Shown piece by piece: positions 10,016-21,820 of a DNA stretch of 64,000 bases; the stretch's first letter is position 1; each line of letters starts with the position of its first letter. The position numbers and the translations under genes are program-made. The notes under the pieces were generated by a model. That model saw only the letters and a program-made list of their open reading frames with translations. It made no database searches and was not told the DNA's origin. Source of the DNA: Zea mays (Eukaryota > Streptophyta > Magnoliopsida > Poales > Poaceae); assembly GCF_902167145.1 (NCBI RefSeq), contig NC_050098.1, positions 127,732,207 through 127,796,206 of the forward strand, read 5' to 3'.

Positions 10016-10319
10016 TGTAACACCCCGTCCAATCCCTGGACCAGCGGTACTTACTCCTGGCAGCTCTCTAGCATCATATATTGTCCCCACAGACCAACAC
10101 GAGTCTTTTGTGCGCACTTTGTCCTCACTCATGCGCACCCGAGAAAACTTCTCGGTCGATCACCCATCCCAAATTGCTCCAAGCCAAGCACGCTTAACTT
10201 GGAGGTTCTTTCGAGATAGGCTTCCGAAAAAGAAGATGCACCTTGTTGGTATGGATACTCTATTAATTCTATTAAGCCTTGGGCCAGGAAATCACCATCC
10301 TAGGGGCCAGGATATCACA
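10016..10319 (-). repeat. Right (5') LTR of the Cassandra-type TRIM
   Basis: Same 304-bp length as the left LTR, TGTAACACC..ATATCACA. On the minus strand it is the transcribing LTR. It keeps the box-A-like AGTTAAGCGTGCTTGG (10184-10199), but the box-C-like GGATGGGTGATC (10158-10169) differs by one base from the left copy. Confidence 0.9.
10134..10258 (-). promoter_or_regulatory. 5S rRNA-like Pol III promoter segment in the TRIM LTR
   Basis: On the minus strand the order GTATCCATACC .. GGTGCA .. GAACCTCCAAGTTAAGCG .. TGGGATGGGTGA .. GAAGTTTTCTCGGGTGC follows the plant 5S rRNA gene from its 5' part through box A, intermediate element and box C. The middle has drifted from 5S. Known Cassandra elements use this for RNA polymerase III transcription; activity here is inference. 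It is not a real 5S gene. Confidence 0.75.
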
Positions 10320-10324
10320 AGAAC

Positions 10325-11187
10325 CAATGATCCCACCTTTAAGAGTTAATTCAGTTAGGGGAAAGTTCAGTTCGATAGGATTTGTCTGAATCTAAGGATT
10401 GAAATAAGGGAGATAGACTTCCCCGCTAACCTAGTAGTAATGGGAACTCAAGGGTTAGATGTCATCCTAGGGATGAATTGGCTACACAGAAATCAAGCCA
10501 CCGTCAGTTGTGACAAGAGAACAGTTAAGTTGGTGTCCCCATCCGGAAAGAAAGTAGTAACTAAGTTGTACTTGCCTGAACTAGAAGAAGGAGCCTGTCA
10601 CCATTTATCACTAGATGACAAGGAGTCCAATCCGATTGAGGCAATCAGAATTGTGTCGGAATTCCCCGACGTGTTCCCTAAGAGTTACCAGGTATGCCAC
10701 CTGAAAGGAAGGTTGAATTTTCCATAGAGCTTATCCTAGGCACCGCCCCTATCTCTAAGAGAGCCTATCGAGTGTCCGGACCGGAGTTGGTGGAACTCAA
10801 GAAGCAAATTGATGAGTTGTTAGAGAAAGGCTACATCAGACCAAGTACCTCACCTTGGACAGCCCCAGTGCTATTTGTGGAGAAGAAGGATGGTACGAAG
10901 AGGATGTGCATTGATTACAGAGATTTGAATGAAGTCATTGTCAAGAACAAGTACCCCCAGCCTCAAATCGAGGACCTATTTGATCAGTTGAGAGGAGCCA
11001 GTGTGTTCTCAAAGATAGATCTGAGGTCAGGCTACCATCAGCTCAGAATCCGACCTTCTGATATACCGAACACAACATTCATCACCAAGTATGGACTGTA
11101 TGAGTTCATGGTTATGTCATTCGGTTTGACGAATGCGCCAGCTTACTTCATGTACGTGATGAACAATGTGTTCATGGACTACCTCGA
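10325..11187 (+). pseudogene. pol: Gypsy G protease end and reverse transcriptase, 5' part
   Basis: After the TRIM the protease tail continues (VILGMNWL near 10470, a typical motif downstream of the gypsy protease). A one-base deletion near 10679, just before the reverse-transcriptase linker, shifts frame; from 10694 the frame reads through [37 protein letters not shown] and [11 protein letters not shown], the standard early reverse-transcriptase blocks. It stops at the CTCGA target site of F and resumes at 28489 with the catalytic FVDD block, so the enzyme is split by 17.3 kb. Confidence 0.88.
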
Positions 11188-14100
11188 TGTAAGACCTTAA
11201 ATTGGTAGAGGAAAAAATATATATTATAAAACAATAAAATAAAGAAATAAGAATATCTAGGATATTATTTCTAGAATTTTTGAAACCTTTGGAATTTAGT
11301 AGAACATTTCTTGTTCATAATCAATTAAAGATATTAAAATAGTCATATGAGAAAGTGGGCATCTCATACTTATGAATTTATGGTGATACAATCTATTGAA
11401 ATAAAAAATCATAATTTAAACTTGACCTCAAAATTTTAAATGAAAACCTAGAATAGAAAATGAGAAGGAAAATGAAACCATTTATTCTTTCCATAAATAA
11501 ATAAATGACAAGGAATAAAAAAATAAATAATATTGTAAACAATAGAGTATATATTCACATTAGTAGGAATTTTGATATTTGAAGTTCAAAATAGAAGTTT
11601 GAATCCTTAAATCTTAAAATTGAAAGGAAAATATATATAAAAAAGAAAGAAATCTCAGCGCCTCGGCCGATTCTGTCTCACCTCGGCCTAGTTGTTGTTC
11701 GCCTGGCCAGCCCAACTAACCGTCAGCCTCCCTCCCTCGCCCACGCGACCAACTGGCTGGTGGGGCCTCAGTGCAGACACCGCGCGGTAGTGGACTCACG
11801 TCAGTACTTATGACACGCGGGACCCACATGTCATCCCGCACGTCGCACAAACGAACCGCGCGTTTCGGCCGGTGTTGTTGGGCGATCTTGTTGTCTCTCC
11901 CTTCTTCGCTCTACATAAGGACTCCGCCACCGCACCTTGCTGGTTCGCCACTGGCATCTAGCAAAAAGAAAAGGGGGGCATCGTTGTGGAGGGAGAGGGA
12001 GACCGCGAGGGAGCGAATTGGGCTGCCACTGGTGGTCACGGCGGTGTCGGGTCTCCGTCCTCGGGGTGTGGCCAAGGAGAATTCGACAGCGACTGGGCAA
12101 GTTGTCCGCGGCCGCAATTGGAAGGAAGAACCGGCAGAGCTGCGTGAATTGCTCATCGGTGAGCTGCGGGAGTACAGTACCGCGCATCGGCGTGGCCAGC
12201 ACTCTTCTCATCGGCACCTTCGATAATTCTCCCTTCACTGGTTTCGCTCCCATCTCTGCTTTGCGTAGGACAGATTTATTGTGAATGGGGAATGCTAGGG
12301 CGCAAAACCATAGTTCGCCGGCGTGGTGCGCCGCCGTGTTGGTGCGCGCAGCTATCCCGGCCGTCGAGGGGAAACAGATGCGTGACTGTCGTGGATCTGG
12401 GGCTTGACGACTAAGATTTGGTAGTCGCGTACCGATTCGGGGGTTGAATCCATGTCGTTAAATGATGATCAGTCGCGCGCGCGTAGATTGCTACTATTTT
12501 AAATCCATGTCGTTGATCTGGCATCCTGTGTCTGAGAGAGAATACGGGATAAGTTGAGGGCCGATCTAATCCGAGTCGTTCGCCGTTGATCTGACGGCCG
12601 GGAACGCATACCGCTTCGCTGTGGGCTCAGTCTAATCTGATCCGTTGGGATCGGATCGGACGACTGAGAATAATTTATACCCCTTCGTCGAGCCATCTTT
12701 ACATAAGAGCCCTCGGGGTAATACAAAATGAACCCGCCGTCCTGGGTGACTGTGCACTGTGTCTTGGTTATTTTTGCGCCAGGGCCCCTGCATTTCCCTA
12801 ATTTTGGTGCGCAGTCAAGAGATCCGAGGAAATTAGTTAATTAATTATAGAAATGATTTTTTAATATAAAAATAATTCCTAGAACTTGTTTAATTCATAT
12901 AAAATTCATATAAAGTCCAAATTGGTCAATTCCAATTCCTATAATTTTGTAATATTATCGTTTATCAATTAGTGTCTCTGTTTTGACATTAAAACAATAT
13001 TAAAATTTATCTCTTAATTAATCTCGTATCAAATATATGAAACCTTTAGAAATTCATAACTCCTCTGTTTTAATTCCAAATTGATCCGTTCAAGTTGTGT
13101 TAGCCTCGTATAAATATTTACTACGTAGTAGCCACATTGATTATATGATATCCCATACTTTTATAATTAGGTAAATAATTTGATTAATCTATGTTTTCTA
13201 GATTAGCTTATTCTAATTGTAAAATAGTACCATGATCTTATAGTTAACTTTGGCCTAAAAGATGAATTATAAGCAAGTAATGACCTAGATTAAAGTTGAG
13301 TTAATTATTTATAAGGTATTCTCTCATATGATGTATACTAATCAATCTATAACATTTAATTCACATAGATCTCCCATAAATCATAACTCCTTAACCATGA
13401 CTCCGATTTTATTAGTTCTCGATTCCACGATCTCGTAGCGACGCGTAGATCATTATTATACAGTTTGTTCTTATGTTTGGTGTGATGTTAATTTTGTCTA
13501 TATCATGTTTGTTTGTATTGCTACGACTAGCAATGCGGTCACAAGGATCTGAAGAATCACCCTGGTACCTGGAATCTCAAGTGCCAGACAAGTTGTGCCC
13601 TTGACCATATTTATTACCCAATAATGTTCTTTATTATCACTTATCCATGCATAGGTTTAATTTTGAAGGGACCCAATAGGTTACCCTAGTCTGTTTATCT
13701 TTTTTACCTCGTTACCCCTGAATCATTTGAGTAGTTTGCTATTGCTTTATTGGTTTTGGGTTACTATTTCATTATATCCATGTTCCAATTATTTTGTTAT
13801 TTTATTTATGTTCATGTCAAGATCATTATCTTTAATTGGAACATGGAGCTTAACTTGAGAAACACGTGCCACCACAAGGGTGGAATGGGACGTCCTTGGC
13901 TGACTAATTAGGAAAGCTAATGGAAGACTACCTTACCCGAAAGGGGCAAGGGCAGTAGGGGAGTTGCATGCAGGGAGGTTCTCGGGTTGATTTTGCTGCG
14001 ATGGCGGTCAGACGAGGGATTCCTGCAAGTGCTCTTCCCATAAACTGTAGCGGGTTTTCGGAAGCTAATGGAACTTTGTAAAGGTCTCGTAGTGTTACCC

Positions 14101-14805
14101 TGCCTCGCTTCTTTGGTAGAGGTGTATGAGATTCATGACCCATCGGCAGATGGGTAACATGACTTGTGGGTACAGGGTACAACCTCTGCAGAGTGTAAAA
14201 CTGGTATACTAGCTGTGCTCACGGTCATGAGCAGCTCGGACTCTCACATGATTAATTTATGGAATTAAATTCAATTTATCATTTGCATCGCATTGGGATT
14301 ATTTTATTATTACTTTTATTTATTATTACTATGGTTTGGTATTTACTTACACTTAGTAACTGCTAATAAAATTCTGACCAACTTATAAAAGCAATGCTCA
14401 GCTTCAACCTTTATTTTGTTGATCAGCCTTACGCATCACATGAACTCCCACCTTTGGTGAGTTCATGCACATTATTCCCCATAACTTGTTGAGCGATGAA
14501 CATGTGTGAGCTCACCCTTGCTGTCTCACACCCTCCACAGGAGAAGTACAGGTGGTTCAAGAGGAGCTACACAACGAGGAGTTTGACTTGATCTAGGTGG
14601 CGTCTCCCAGTTGACTGTATGACGCCAAGGATGGACTTTAGTTTGTTTTATATTTATCTTTTATTTTGTAAGACTTTCGCTATGTAATAAGTACTCTGAT
14701 TATATTGTGACATTTATCTCTATACACTCTGTTATTATATGTGTTGTCTTCTTTGGCGCATATATGAGATGCACTCGGCTTTATCCCTTAAATTCGGGTG
14801 TGACA
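11188..14805 (+). repeat. LTR1 of element F (3618 bp)
   Basis: TGTAAGACC..GGGTGTGACA. Mostly AT-rich, with a GC-rich island at about 11650-12720 that gives spurious ORFs on both strands (for example 11771-12226 and 11831-12253), and a second set near 13928-14182. The same ORFs recur in LTR2 with different breaks, which argues against coding. TATA-like TACATAAGG near 11914 is a weak promoter candidate. Confidence 0.92.
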
Positions 14806-14809
14806 GAAG

Positions 14810-14820
14810 TGGTATCAGAG
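14810..14820 (+). other. Primer-binding site of element F
   Basis: TGGTATCAGAG, four bases after LTR1, complementary to initiator tRNA-Met; sequence then departs from the canonical GC. Confidence 0.85.
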
Positions 14821-16905
14821 GAATGTTGACTGTAGGACGAAACCTAGATAGAAATGGACAAACCCTTACCTACTTAACTTACTCTCATTCTTTTCTAAAC
14901 TTTTCTTAATCTTTTCTCATCTATTTCCGCTTTACTCTAATTATTCTTATCTTTTCCTTCTAAAGACAAATGTGGATTTCACACTTTGAAATCTTGTACC
15001 TAAAGTGACCTTTAGGAATAGGAAACCTAATCCTATGAACCAAATCAAAACTATTTTTATAGTTATCTATGTGCTTGAATGTTTGTTCTTGTGATATTTG
15101 TCTGATTTGGATCTTTGATTGAGTGTGATGAGTCGTGGAGTAATATCCACAATTACATCTACATATACGTATAGGCTTAAATATAAATAAATAAAATTCA
15201 TGAGATAACTAAACAATTTAGATTATCCTTCATTAAAGTGTATCTATTTTATATAGATCCCTCTTATCTTAAAAGACTCTCCCTTATCTTAATAGATCCA
15301 TCTTATCTTAAAAGATTCTCTCTTATCTTAATAGATCCAATTTATCTTAAAAGATTCTCCCTTATCTTAATAGATCCATCTTATCTAGAAAAGATTCTAT
15401 CATATCCTAATAGATCTAACTAATCCCAAAAGGTTCTATCTTATTCTTAGATGCTCATCTTGTCCTAATAAGCATACTTATCCCCACCACTTTGCTTATC
15501 TCATAATAGTGTAACAAACATGATCTATTCCAAAATAAAATAAGTAGATCTTATCTAGTCTAATTAGATTACACCAATTTAATTCTGATCCCATCTAATC
15601 TGATCAGATCTAATCTAATGGACAAATATGTTAGATAATACTGGTAAAATAAGATTGGATCCTACTCTTATAAATATGTTTTAGCCTAAATTGGAGTCTT
15701 AGTCCAACTTGGCCATATGCAACTACCTTAACCAACTGATAGTTGCATAACCCCTCTGTTTTACTCGACAGAGATTCTGACTTACCTACACCATATAATC
15801 CCTCCTATCTCAAAAGATTCTAACATATCCTAATAATATATATTCTACCCTGGTAGATCTATCTAACTTAATCTAGTCTAATCTAGTTATATCCAATCTA
15901 ACCTAGATCCTACCTAATTTGATATGATCTAATCTAAAGGAAGTTACTTAAACAAGTTATTTAATACTAGTAACATAGATTAGATCATATTCCTATAAAT
16001 GGTTTTTAAATCTAAATTGGTGTCTTAGACCAACTCGTCCATGAAATCACAAACTAGCCTATGTTATAGGTTGCCCAACCCATTTATCCCAAAATCAAAG
16101 TAAAACTCTATTCAACCTACCTACCCCATGTACCCGCAATGGTTATCCCAACTCAGATAAAGGCATCTAACACCACAACTAATGGTCCCTAAATCAGACC
16201 TAAGAAGAAATATAACCTCAACAATGAAGGATGTGAGTAGAAACCGATCCTCAGATAAATCAAGATCCACCCCCCCGGAATAAAAGTCTTCCTTACCTAA
16301 CTTTCTTCCACCCCAAATCTACTCTACACTCACCAAATAGCTAAAACATGATGTATCCTTGTTTCTATACCACACCTGCTAATGGCATAAAAAATTCAGG
16401 TGTATAAAAAAATATATACTAGAATTTCATAAAGATAAAGTCAGCTTGACATGCTCAACTGAATGGTATTCCTAAATAGGATTATAGAATCTAATGTGAT
16501 CTAATTTAGTGTGATTTAATCTAATGTGGTCTACTTGAACAGATTAGTGATATTGGTAGAAGAGATTATACCCTAATAGCCAGGTGTAGACCAACCCAAC
16601 CATGAGCAGAGGAGCTAACCATAGAGTCATGATGAATTGTATAATCTATCTATCCTCACCTAACATCAAACAAGATTTTGACCTACATCATCCAGTCTAT
16701 TTCACCCATATCTATCTCATCTTGATAGATTCTATCATACTTTTGGACATTCACCTTATATGACTAGTTACCCCAATCTTGATATAAAACAACAGATTAA
16801 GCCCTCCCAAAGAATTTTCAGTTCATAACCAGATACTAGCCTATTCGTTCTGCCTACCAAATAATTCCTCTTGCAAAACTATTTTACAATATGCTTCTAA
16901 CTCCG
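14821..16905 (+). other. Non-coding internal leader of element F
   Basis: About 2.1 kb of AT-rich sequence with many diverged copies of words such as TCTTATCTTAATAGATCC and ATCTAATCTAAT. No reading frame above 61 codons, and that one (15238-15423) is a translated repeat. It is an unusually long leader between the PBS and the gag start. Confidence 0.7.
15250..15430 (+). repeat. Imperfect tandem repeat, unit about 38-40 bp
   Basis: Four successive copies of a unit with CTTATCTTAAAAGATTCT followed by CTTATCTTAATAGATCCA; the last copy is the most diverged. More dispersed relatives occur near 15790-15910. Confidence 0.75.
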
Positions 16906-17109
16906 ATGGTCAATACCAGGAAGGGGAGGACTATCAGGCAACAGCAAACAGAAATGAATCCTCCAAATCCTCCACCGACTGGAACTGATCTAGTGGTTGC
17001 CGCCCAAATGTTGGTGCTACAACAAATGACAGAAGTGCTACAACAAATGACAGACGTGGTTAACGAAATGCAAAATCAGATAACGCAAGAACGTCAGGAA
17101 ATACGTTAG
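16906..17109 (+). pseudogene. gag: Element F gag N-terminal remnant
   Basis: Starts MVNTRKGRTIRQQQ at 16906 (an in-frame ATG at 16891 is less likely). A Pro-rich piece and a Gln/Met-rich coil (QQMTEVLQQMTDVVNEMQ) follow. A TAG at 17107-17109 ends it, but the frame would continue through DQLEMHQEMRQARLERQQQ to a poly-Pro stretch that runs into the (AT)n tract. This is a typical gypsy Gag start; everything downstream, including the capsid domain, is deleted. Confidence 0.65.
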
Positions 17110-17205
17110 GACCAGCTGGAGATGCATCAAGAAATGAGGCAAGCACGGTTGGAAAGACAACAACAACACCCACTACCTCCACCACCACCACCAGCTCCAC
17201 CAAGC

Positions 17206-17208
<3 letters not shown>

Positions 17209-17264
<56 letters not shown>
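17209..17264. repeat. (AT)n microsatellite
   Basis: About 28 AT units at the deletion junction between the gag remnant and the 3' internal end of F. A second AT tract (17501-17533) lies near the start of LTR2; LTR1 has only a short AT stretch there. Confidence 0.95.
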
Positions 17265-17266
<2 letters not shown>

Positions 17267-17474
17267 CTATTTGTAAGACCTAAATGATATTTTAGATAGT
17301 AGTTGGTATGATACTATTTTAGGAGGAATAATAAGGTCTAATTAACCATATGTGTTGCTAATAAATTATGCATCATGTCGAGATTTTGTTTGTGCATATG
17401 TTCTGAGATAACATGGTTATACAACCTTTTCTTACAAATCTCGAGGACGAGATTTCTGTTAAGAGGGTAGGATT
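17265..17474 (+). other. 3' internal end and PPT of element F
   Basis: No coding. Contains a palindromic AAATCTCGAGGACGAGATTT-like stretch near 17438-17457 and ends with the purine-rich AAGAGGGTAGGATT directly before LTR2. Element E has a similar CTCGGGACGAGATTCC just before its own PPT (43153-43168). Confidence 0.75.
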
Positions 17475-17498
17475 TGTAAGACCTAAAATTGGTGGAGG

Positions 17499-17537
<39 letters not shown>

Positions 17538-20500
17538 AACGATAAAATAAAGAAATAAGAATATCTAGAATATTATTTCTAGAATTTTTGAAACATTTGG
17601 AATTTAGTAGAACATTTCTTGTTCATAATCAATTAAAGATATTAAAATAGTCATATGAGAAAGTGGGCATCTCATACTTATGAATTTGTGGGGATACAAT
17701 CTATTGAAATAAAGAATAATAATTTAAACTTGACCTCAAAATTTTAAATGAAAACCTAGAATAGAAAATGAGAAGAAAAATAAAACCATTTATTCCTTCC
17801 ATAAATAAATAAATGATAAGGAATAAAAAAATATTGTAAACAATAGAGTATATATTCAGATTAGTAGGAATTTTGATATTTGGAAATTTGAAGTTCAAAA
17901 TAGGAGTTTGAATCCTTAAATCTTGAAATTGAAAGGAAAAATATAAAAAAAGAAAGAAATCTCAGCGCCTAGGCCGATTCTTTCTCACCTCGAGCCAGTT
18001 GTTGTTCGCCCAAACGGCCAACTAACCGTCAACCTTCCTCCCTCGCCCACGCAACCAACTGGCTGGTGGGGCCTTAGTGCAGATACCGCGCGGTAGTGGA
18101 CTCACGTCGGTACTTATGACACGCGGGACCCACATGTCATCATGCACATCGCAGAAACAAACCCACGCGTTTCGACCGGGGTTGTTGGGCGATCTCACTG
18201 TCTCTCCCTTCTTCGCTCTACATAAGGACTCCGCCGCCGCACCTTGCTGGTTCGCCACTCGCATCTAGCAAAAAGAAAAGGGGGGCATCGTCATGGAGGG
18301 AGAGGGAGAGCGCGAGGGAGCGAATTGGGCCGCCACCGGTGGTCACGGCGGTGTCGGGTCCCCGTCCTCGGGGTGTGGCCAAGGAGAGTTCGCCGGCGCC
18401 TGGGGAAGTTGTCTGCGGCCGCAATTGGAAAGAAGAACCGGCGGAGCTGGGTGAATTGCTCATCGGTGAGCTGCGGGAGTACAATACCGCACATTGGTGT
18501 GGTCAGCACTATTCTAATCGGCACCTTGGGTAATTCTCCCTTCACTGGTTTTGCTTCCATCTCGGCTTCGCGTATGACGGAATTATTGTGAATGGGGAAT
18601 GCTAGGGCGCAAAACCATAGTTTGCCGGCGTGGTGCGCCGTCGTGCTCGTGCGTGCCGCCGTCCCGGGCCGTCGAGGGGAAGCGGATGCGCGACTGCCGT
18701 GGATCTAGGGCTTGACGGTTGAGATTTGGTAGTCGCGTATCGATTCGGGGGTTGAATCCATGTCGTTAGATGATGATCAGACGCGCGCGCGTAGATTGCT
18801 ACTATTTTAAATCCGTGTCGTTGATCTGACATCCTGTTTCTAAGAGAGAATACGGGATAAGTTGAGGCCGATCTAATCCGGGTCGTTCGCCGTTGATCTG
18901 ACGGCTAGGAACACATACCGCTTTGCTGTGGGCTCAGTCTAATCTGATGCGTTAGGATCGGATCGGACGGCTGAGAATAATCGATATCCCTTCGTCGAGC
19001 GATCTTTACATAAGAGCCCTCGGGGTAATACAAAATGAACCCGCCGTCCTCGGTGACTGTGCATTGTGTCTAGGTTATTTTTGCGCTAGGGCACCTACAT
19101 TTCCCTAATTTTTGTGCACAGACCAGAGATCTGAGGAAATTAGTTAATTAATTATAGAAATAAAATTTTAATATAAAACAATTCCTAGAACTTGTTTAAT
19201 CCATATAAAATTCATATGAAGTCCAAATTGGTCCATTCTGGTTCCTATAATTTTATAATATTATTGTTTATTAATTAGTGTCTCTGTTTTGACATGAAAA
19301 CAATATTAAAATTTATCTCTTAATTAATCTCGTATCGAATACATAAAACCTTCGGAAATTTATAACTCCTCCGTTTTAATTCCAAATTGATCCATTCAAG
19401 TTGTGTTAGCCTCGTATAAATATTTACTACGTAGTAGCAACATTGATTATATGATATCCCATACTTTTATAATTAGGTAACTAATTTGATTAATCTATGT
19501 TTTCTGGATTAGCTTATTCTAATAGTAAAATAGTACCCTGATCTTATGGTTAACTTTGGCCTAAAAGATGAATTATAAGCAAGTAATGACCTAGATTAAA
19601 GTTGAGTTAATTATTTATAAGGTATTCTCTCATATGATGTATATTAATCAATCTATAACATTTAATTCACATAGATCTCCCATAAATCATAACTCCTTAA
19701 CCATGACTTCGATTTTACTAGTTCTCGATTCCACGATCTCGTAGCGACGCGTAGATCATTATTATACAGTTTGTTCTTATGTTTGGTGTGATGTTAATTT
19801 TGTCTGTACCATGTTTGTTTGTATTGCTACGACTAGCAGTGCGGTCACAAGGATCTGAAGAATCACCCTGGTACCTGGAATCTCAAGTGCCAGGCAAGTT
19901 GTGCCCTTGACCACATTTATTACCCAATAATGTTCTTTATTATCACTTATCCATGCATAGGTTTAATTTTGATGGGACCCAATAGGTTACCCTAGTCTGT
20001 TTATCCTTTTTACCTTGTTACCCCTGAATCATTTCAGTAGTTTGTTGTTGCTTTATTGGTTTTGGGTTAATATCTCATTATATCCATGTTCCAATTATTT
20101 TGTTATTTTATTTATGTTCATGTCAAAATCATTATCTTTAATTAGAACATGAAGCTTAACTTGAGAAACACGTGCCACCATAAGGGTGGAATGGGACGCC
20201 CTTGGCTGACTAATTAGCAAATCTAGTGAAAGACTACCTTACCCGAAAGGGGCAAGGGCAGTAGGGGAGTTGCATGCAGGGAGGTTCTCGGGTTGATTTT
20301 GCTGCGATGGCGGTCAGACGAGGGATTCCTGTAGGTGCTCTTCCCATAAACTGTAGCGGGTTTTCGGAAGCTAGTAGAACTTTGTAAAGGCCTCGTAGTG
20401 TTACCCTGCCTCGCTTCCTTGGTAGAGATGTATGGGATTCATGACCCCTTGGCAAATGGGTAACATGACTTGTAGGTACAGGGTACAACCTCTGCAGAGT

Positions 20501-21068
20501 GTAAAACTGGTATACTAGCTGTGCTCACGGTCATGAGCAGCTCGGACCCTAACATGATTAATTTATGGAATTAAATTCAATTTATCATTTGCATCGCATT
20601 GGGATTATTTTATTATTACTATGGTTTGGTATTTACTTACACTTAGTTACTGCTAATAAAATTTTGACCAACTTGTAAAAGCAATGCTCAGCTTCAACCT
20701 TTATTTTGTTGATCAGCCTTACACATCACATGAACTCACACCTTTGGTGAGTTCATGCACATTATTCCCCATAACTTGTTGAGCGATGAACATGTGTGAG
20801 CTCACCCTTGCTGTCTCACCCCCCCACAGGAGAAGTACATGTGGTTCAAGAGGAGCCACACAACGAGGAGTTTGACTTGATTTAGGTGGTGTCTCCCAGT
20901 TGACTGTATGGTGCCAAGGATGGACTTTAGTTCGTTTTATATTCATCTTTTTCTTTTGTAAGACTTCCTCTATGTAATAATTACTCTGATTATATTGTGA
21001 CATTTATCTCTATACAGTCTGTTATTATATGTGTTGTCTTCTTTGGCGCATATATGAGACGCACCCAG
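17475..21068 (+). repeat. LTR2 of element F, main part
   Basis: Collinear with LTR1 (11188 on), with substitutions and small indels throughout, clearly more than between the LTRs of I. Interrupted after 21068 by element I at CCCAG; the last 27 bases are at 28457-28483. The GC-rich island is at about 17960-19030 and gives shadow ORFs. Confidence 0.92.
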
Positions 21069-21747
21069 TGTTGGGGGCCTTCGGCTTCCGAAGGTCCTCA
21101 AAAGTATGATTTGACAATGTTTTCCAAGTGAAATATGTGAACAGGCATCTTCGGAATCAGGTTACGAGTATACAAGTGTCTGGTCAAGACGAAGCTTGAG
21201 CGGGACGAAAGGCGATCATGACGAAGGATAAGATGTTCACGAAGCTATGTGCAGAAAAGCTTCGGTATGACGGCAGAAAAGAGGAACCGACTTAAAGATG
21301 AAAAGCCAAATTAGACCTCGAAGAATTATTATAGAGTTATTGATAAATGTAAAGGGCATTAATGTAATTCTACACGGGCTGCGTCCCGCGCCTATAAATA
21401 GATGAACAGTACTCCCCGTACTGTTCACACTGACTTGGCATTTACTTTTTGCATCACGCCTGTACCTTTACTTTTCATCAATCCGAAGGTACATTTACAA
21501 TTTACTATTATGAACTTGATAATAAAAATAAGTTGATGATAATATTTGTATTATTATTCGATTTTCATATATGTGTTCTTCTTCATCATCTATCGAACTT
21601 ACGAAGGTCTTTTCCTTTGTAACCTTCGTCCAGAATTCATTATATCCGAAGGGACATAATGTCTTTAAGGACGAAGGACTTTAACATTTAACACTTTTTA
21701 TGTTGCCTTGTTCTTAACTCTTAGCATTTGAGAACAAGTCCCCAACA
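21069..21747 (+). repeat. 5' LTR of element I
   Basis: TGTTGGGGGCC..GTCCCCAACA, with a 7-9 bp inverted end pair. Rich in CTTCG/CGAAG words, also found throughout the internal region. TATA box at 21393-21400. Confidence 0.93.
21393..21400 (+). promoter_or_regulatory. TATA box of 5' LTR of element I
   Basis: TATAAATA in GCGCCTATAAATAGATGAAC; a textbook plant TATA context. The same box is at 28098-28105 in the 3' LTR. Confidence 0.85.
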
Positions 21748-21748
21748 T

Positions 21749-21759
21749 TGGCGCCCACC
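21749..21759 (+). other. Primer-binding site of element I
   Basis: TGGCGCCCACC, one base after the LTR. It differs from the initiator-Met PBS of all other elements here and fits the TGGCGCC type common in Tat/Athila gypsy elements; the exact tRNA was not determined. Confidence 0.75.
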
Positions 21760-21820
21760 TCCGGTGAACTCACGTCCATTTTTTGAATTTTGAACACCTT
21801 CGGCAAGCATCTCCTTCGTC

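Larger units (their letters stand above)
9511..10319 (-). mobile_element. Cassandra-type terminal-repeat retrotransposon in miniature (TRIM), complete
   Basis: Two 304-bp LTRs (9511-9814 and 10016-10319) flank only 201 bp. TSD AGAAC at 9506-9510 and 10320-10324 is perfect. On the minus strand the right LTR ends GTTACA, then AG, then PBS TGGTATCAGAGC (10002-10013); a PPT-like CTAAGGGGGTGGAT (9815-9828) abuts the left LTR. No coding capacity. Both LTRs contain a 5S rRNA-like segment with AGTTAAGCG and GGATGGGTGA motifs, the defining trait of Cassandra. The LTRs differ at about 9 of 304 positions by eye (3 %). It depends on other elements for all proteins. Confidence 0.9.

Noticed and set aside
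10134..10258. A genuine 5S rRNA gene
   Set aside because: Only parts match 5S; it lies inside both LTRs of a TRIM and the middle segment has diverged.
11771..12284. ORFs of 115-151 codons in LTR1 of F and their counterparts in LTR2 (18022-18591)
   Set aside because: High-GC shadow frames on both strands with no domain; the LTR copies break different frames.
16891..17109. Complete small gene in element F
   Set aside because: It is a truncated gypsy gag start that runs into a microsatellite at a deletion junction.
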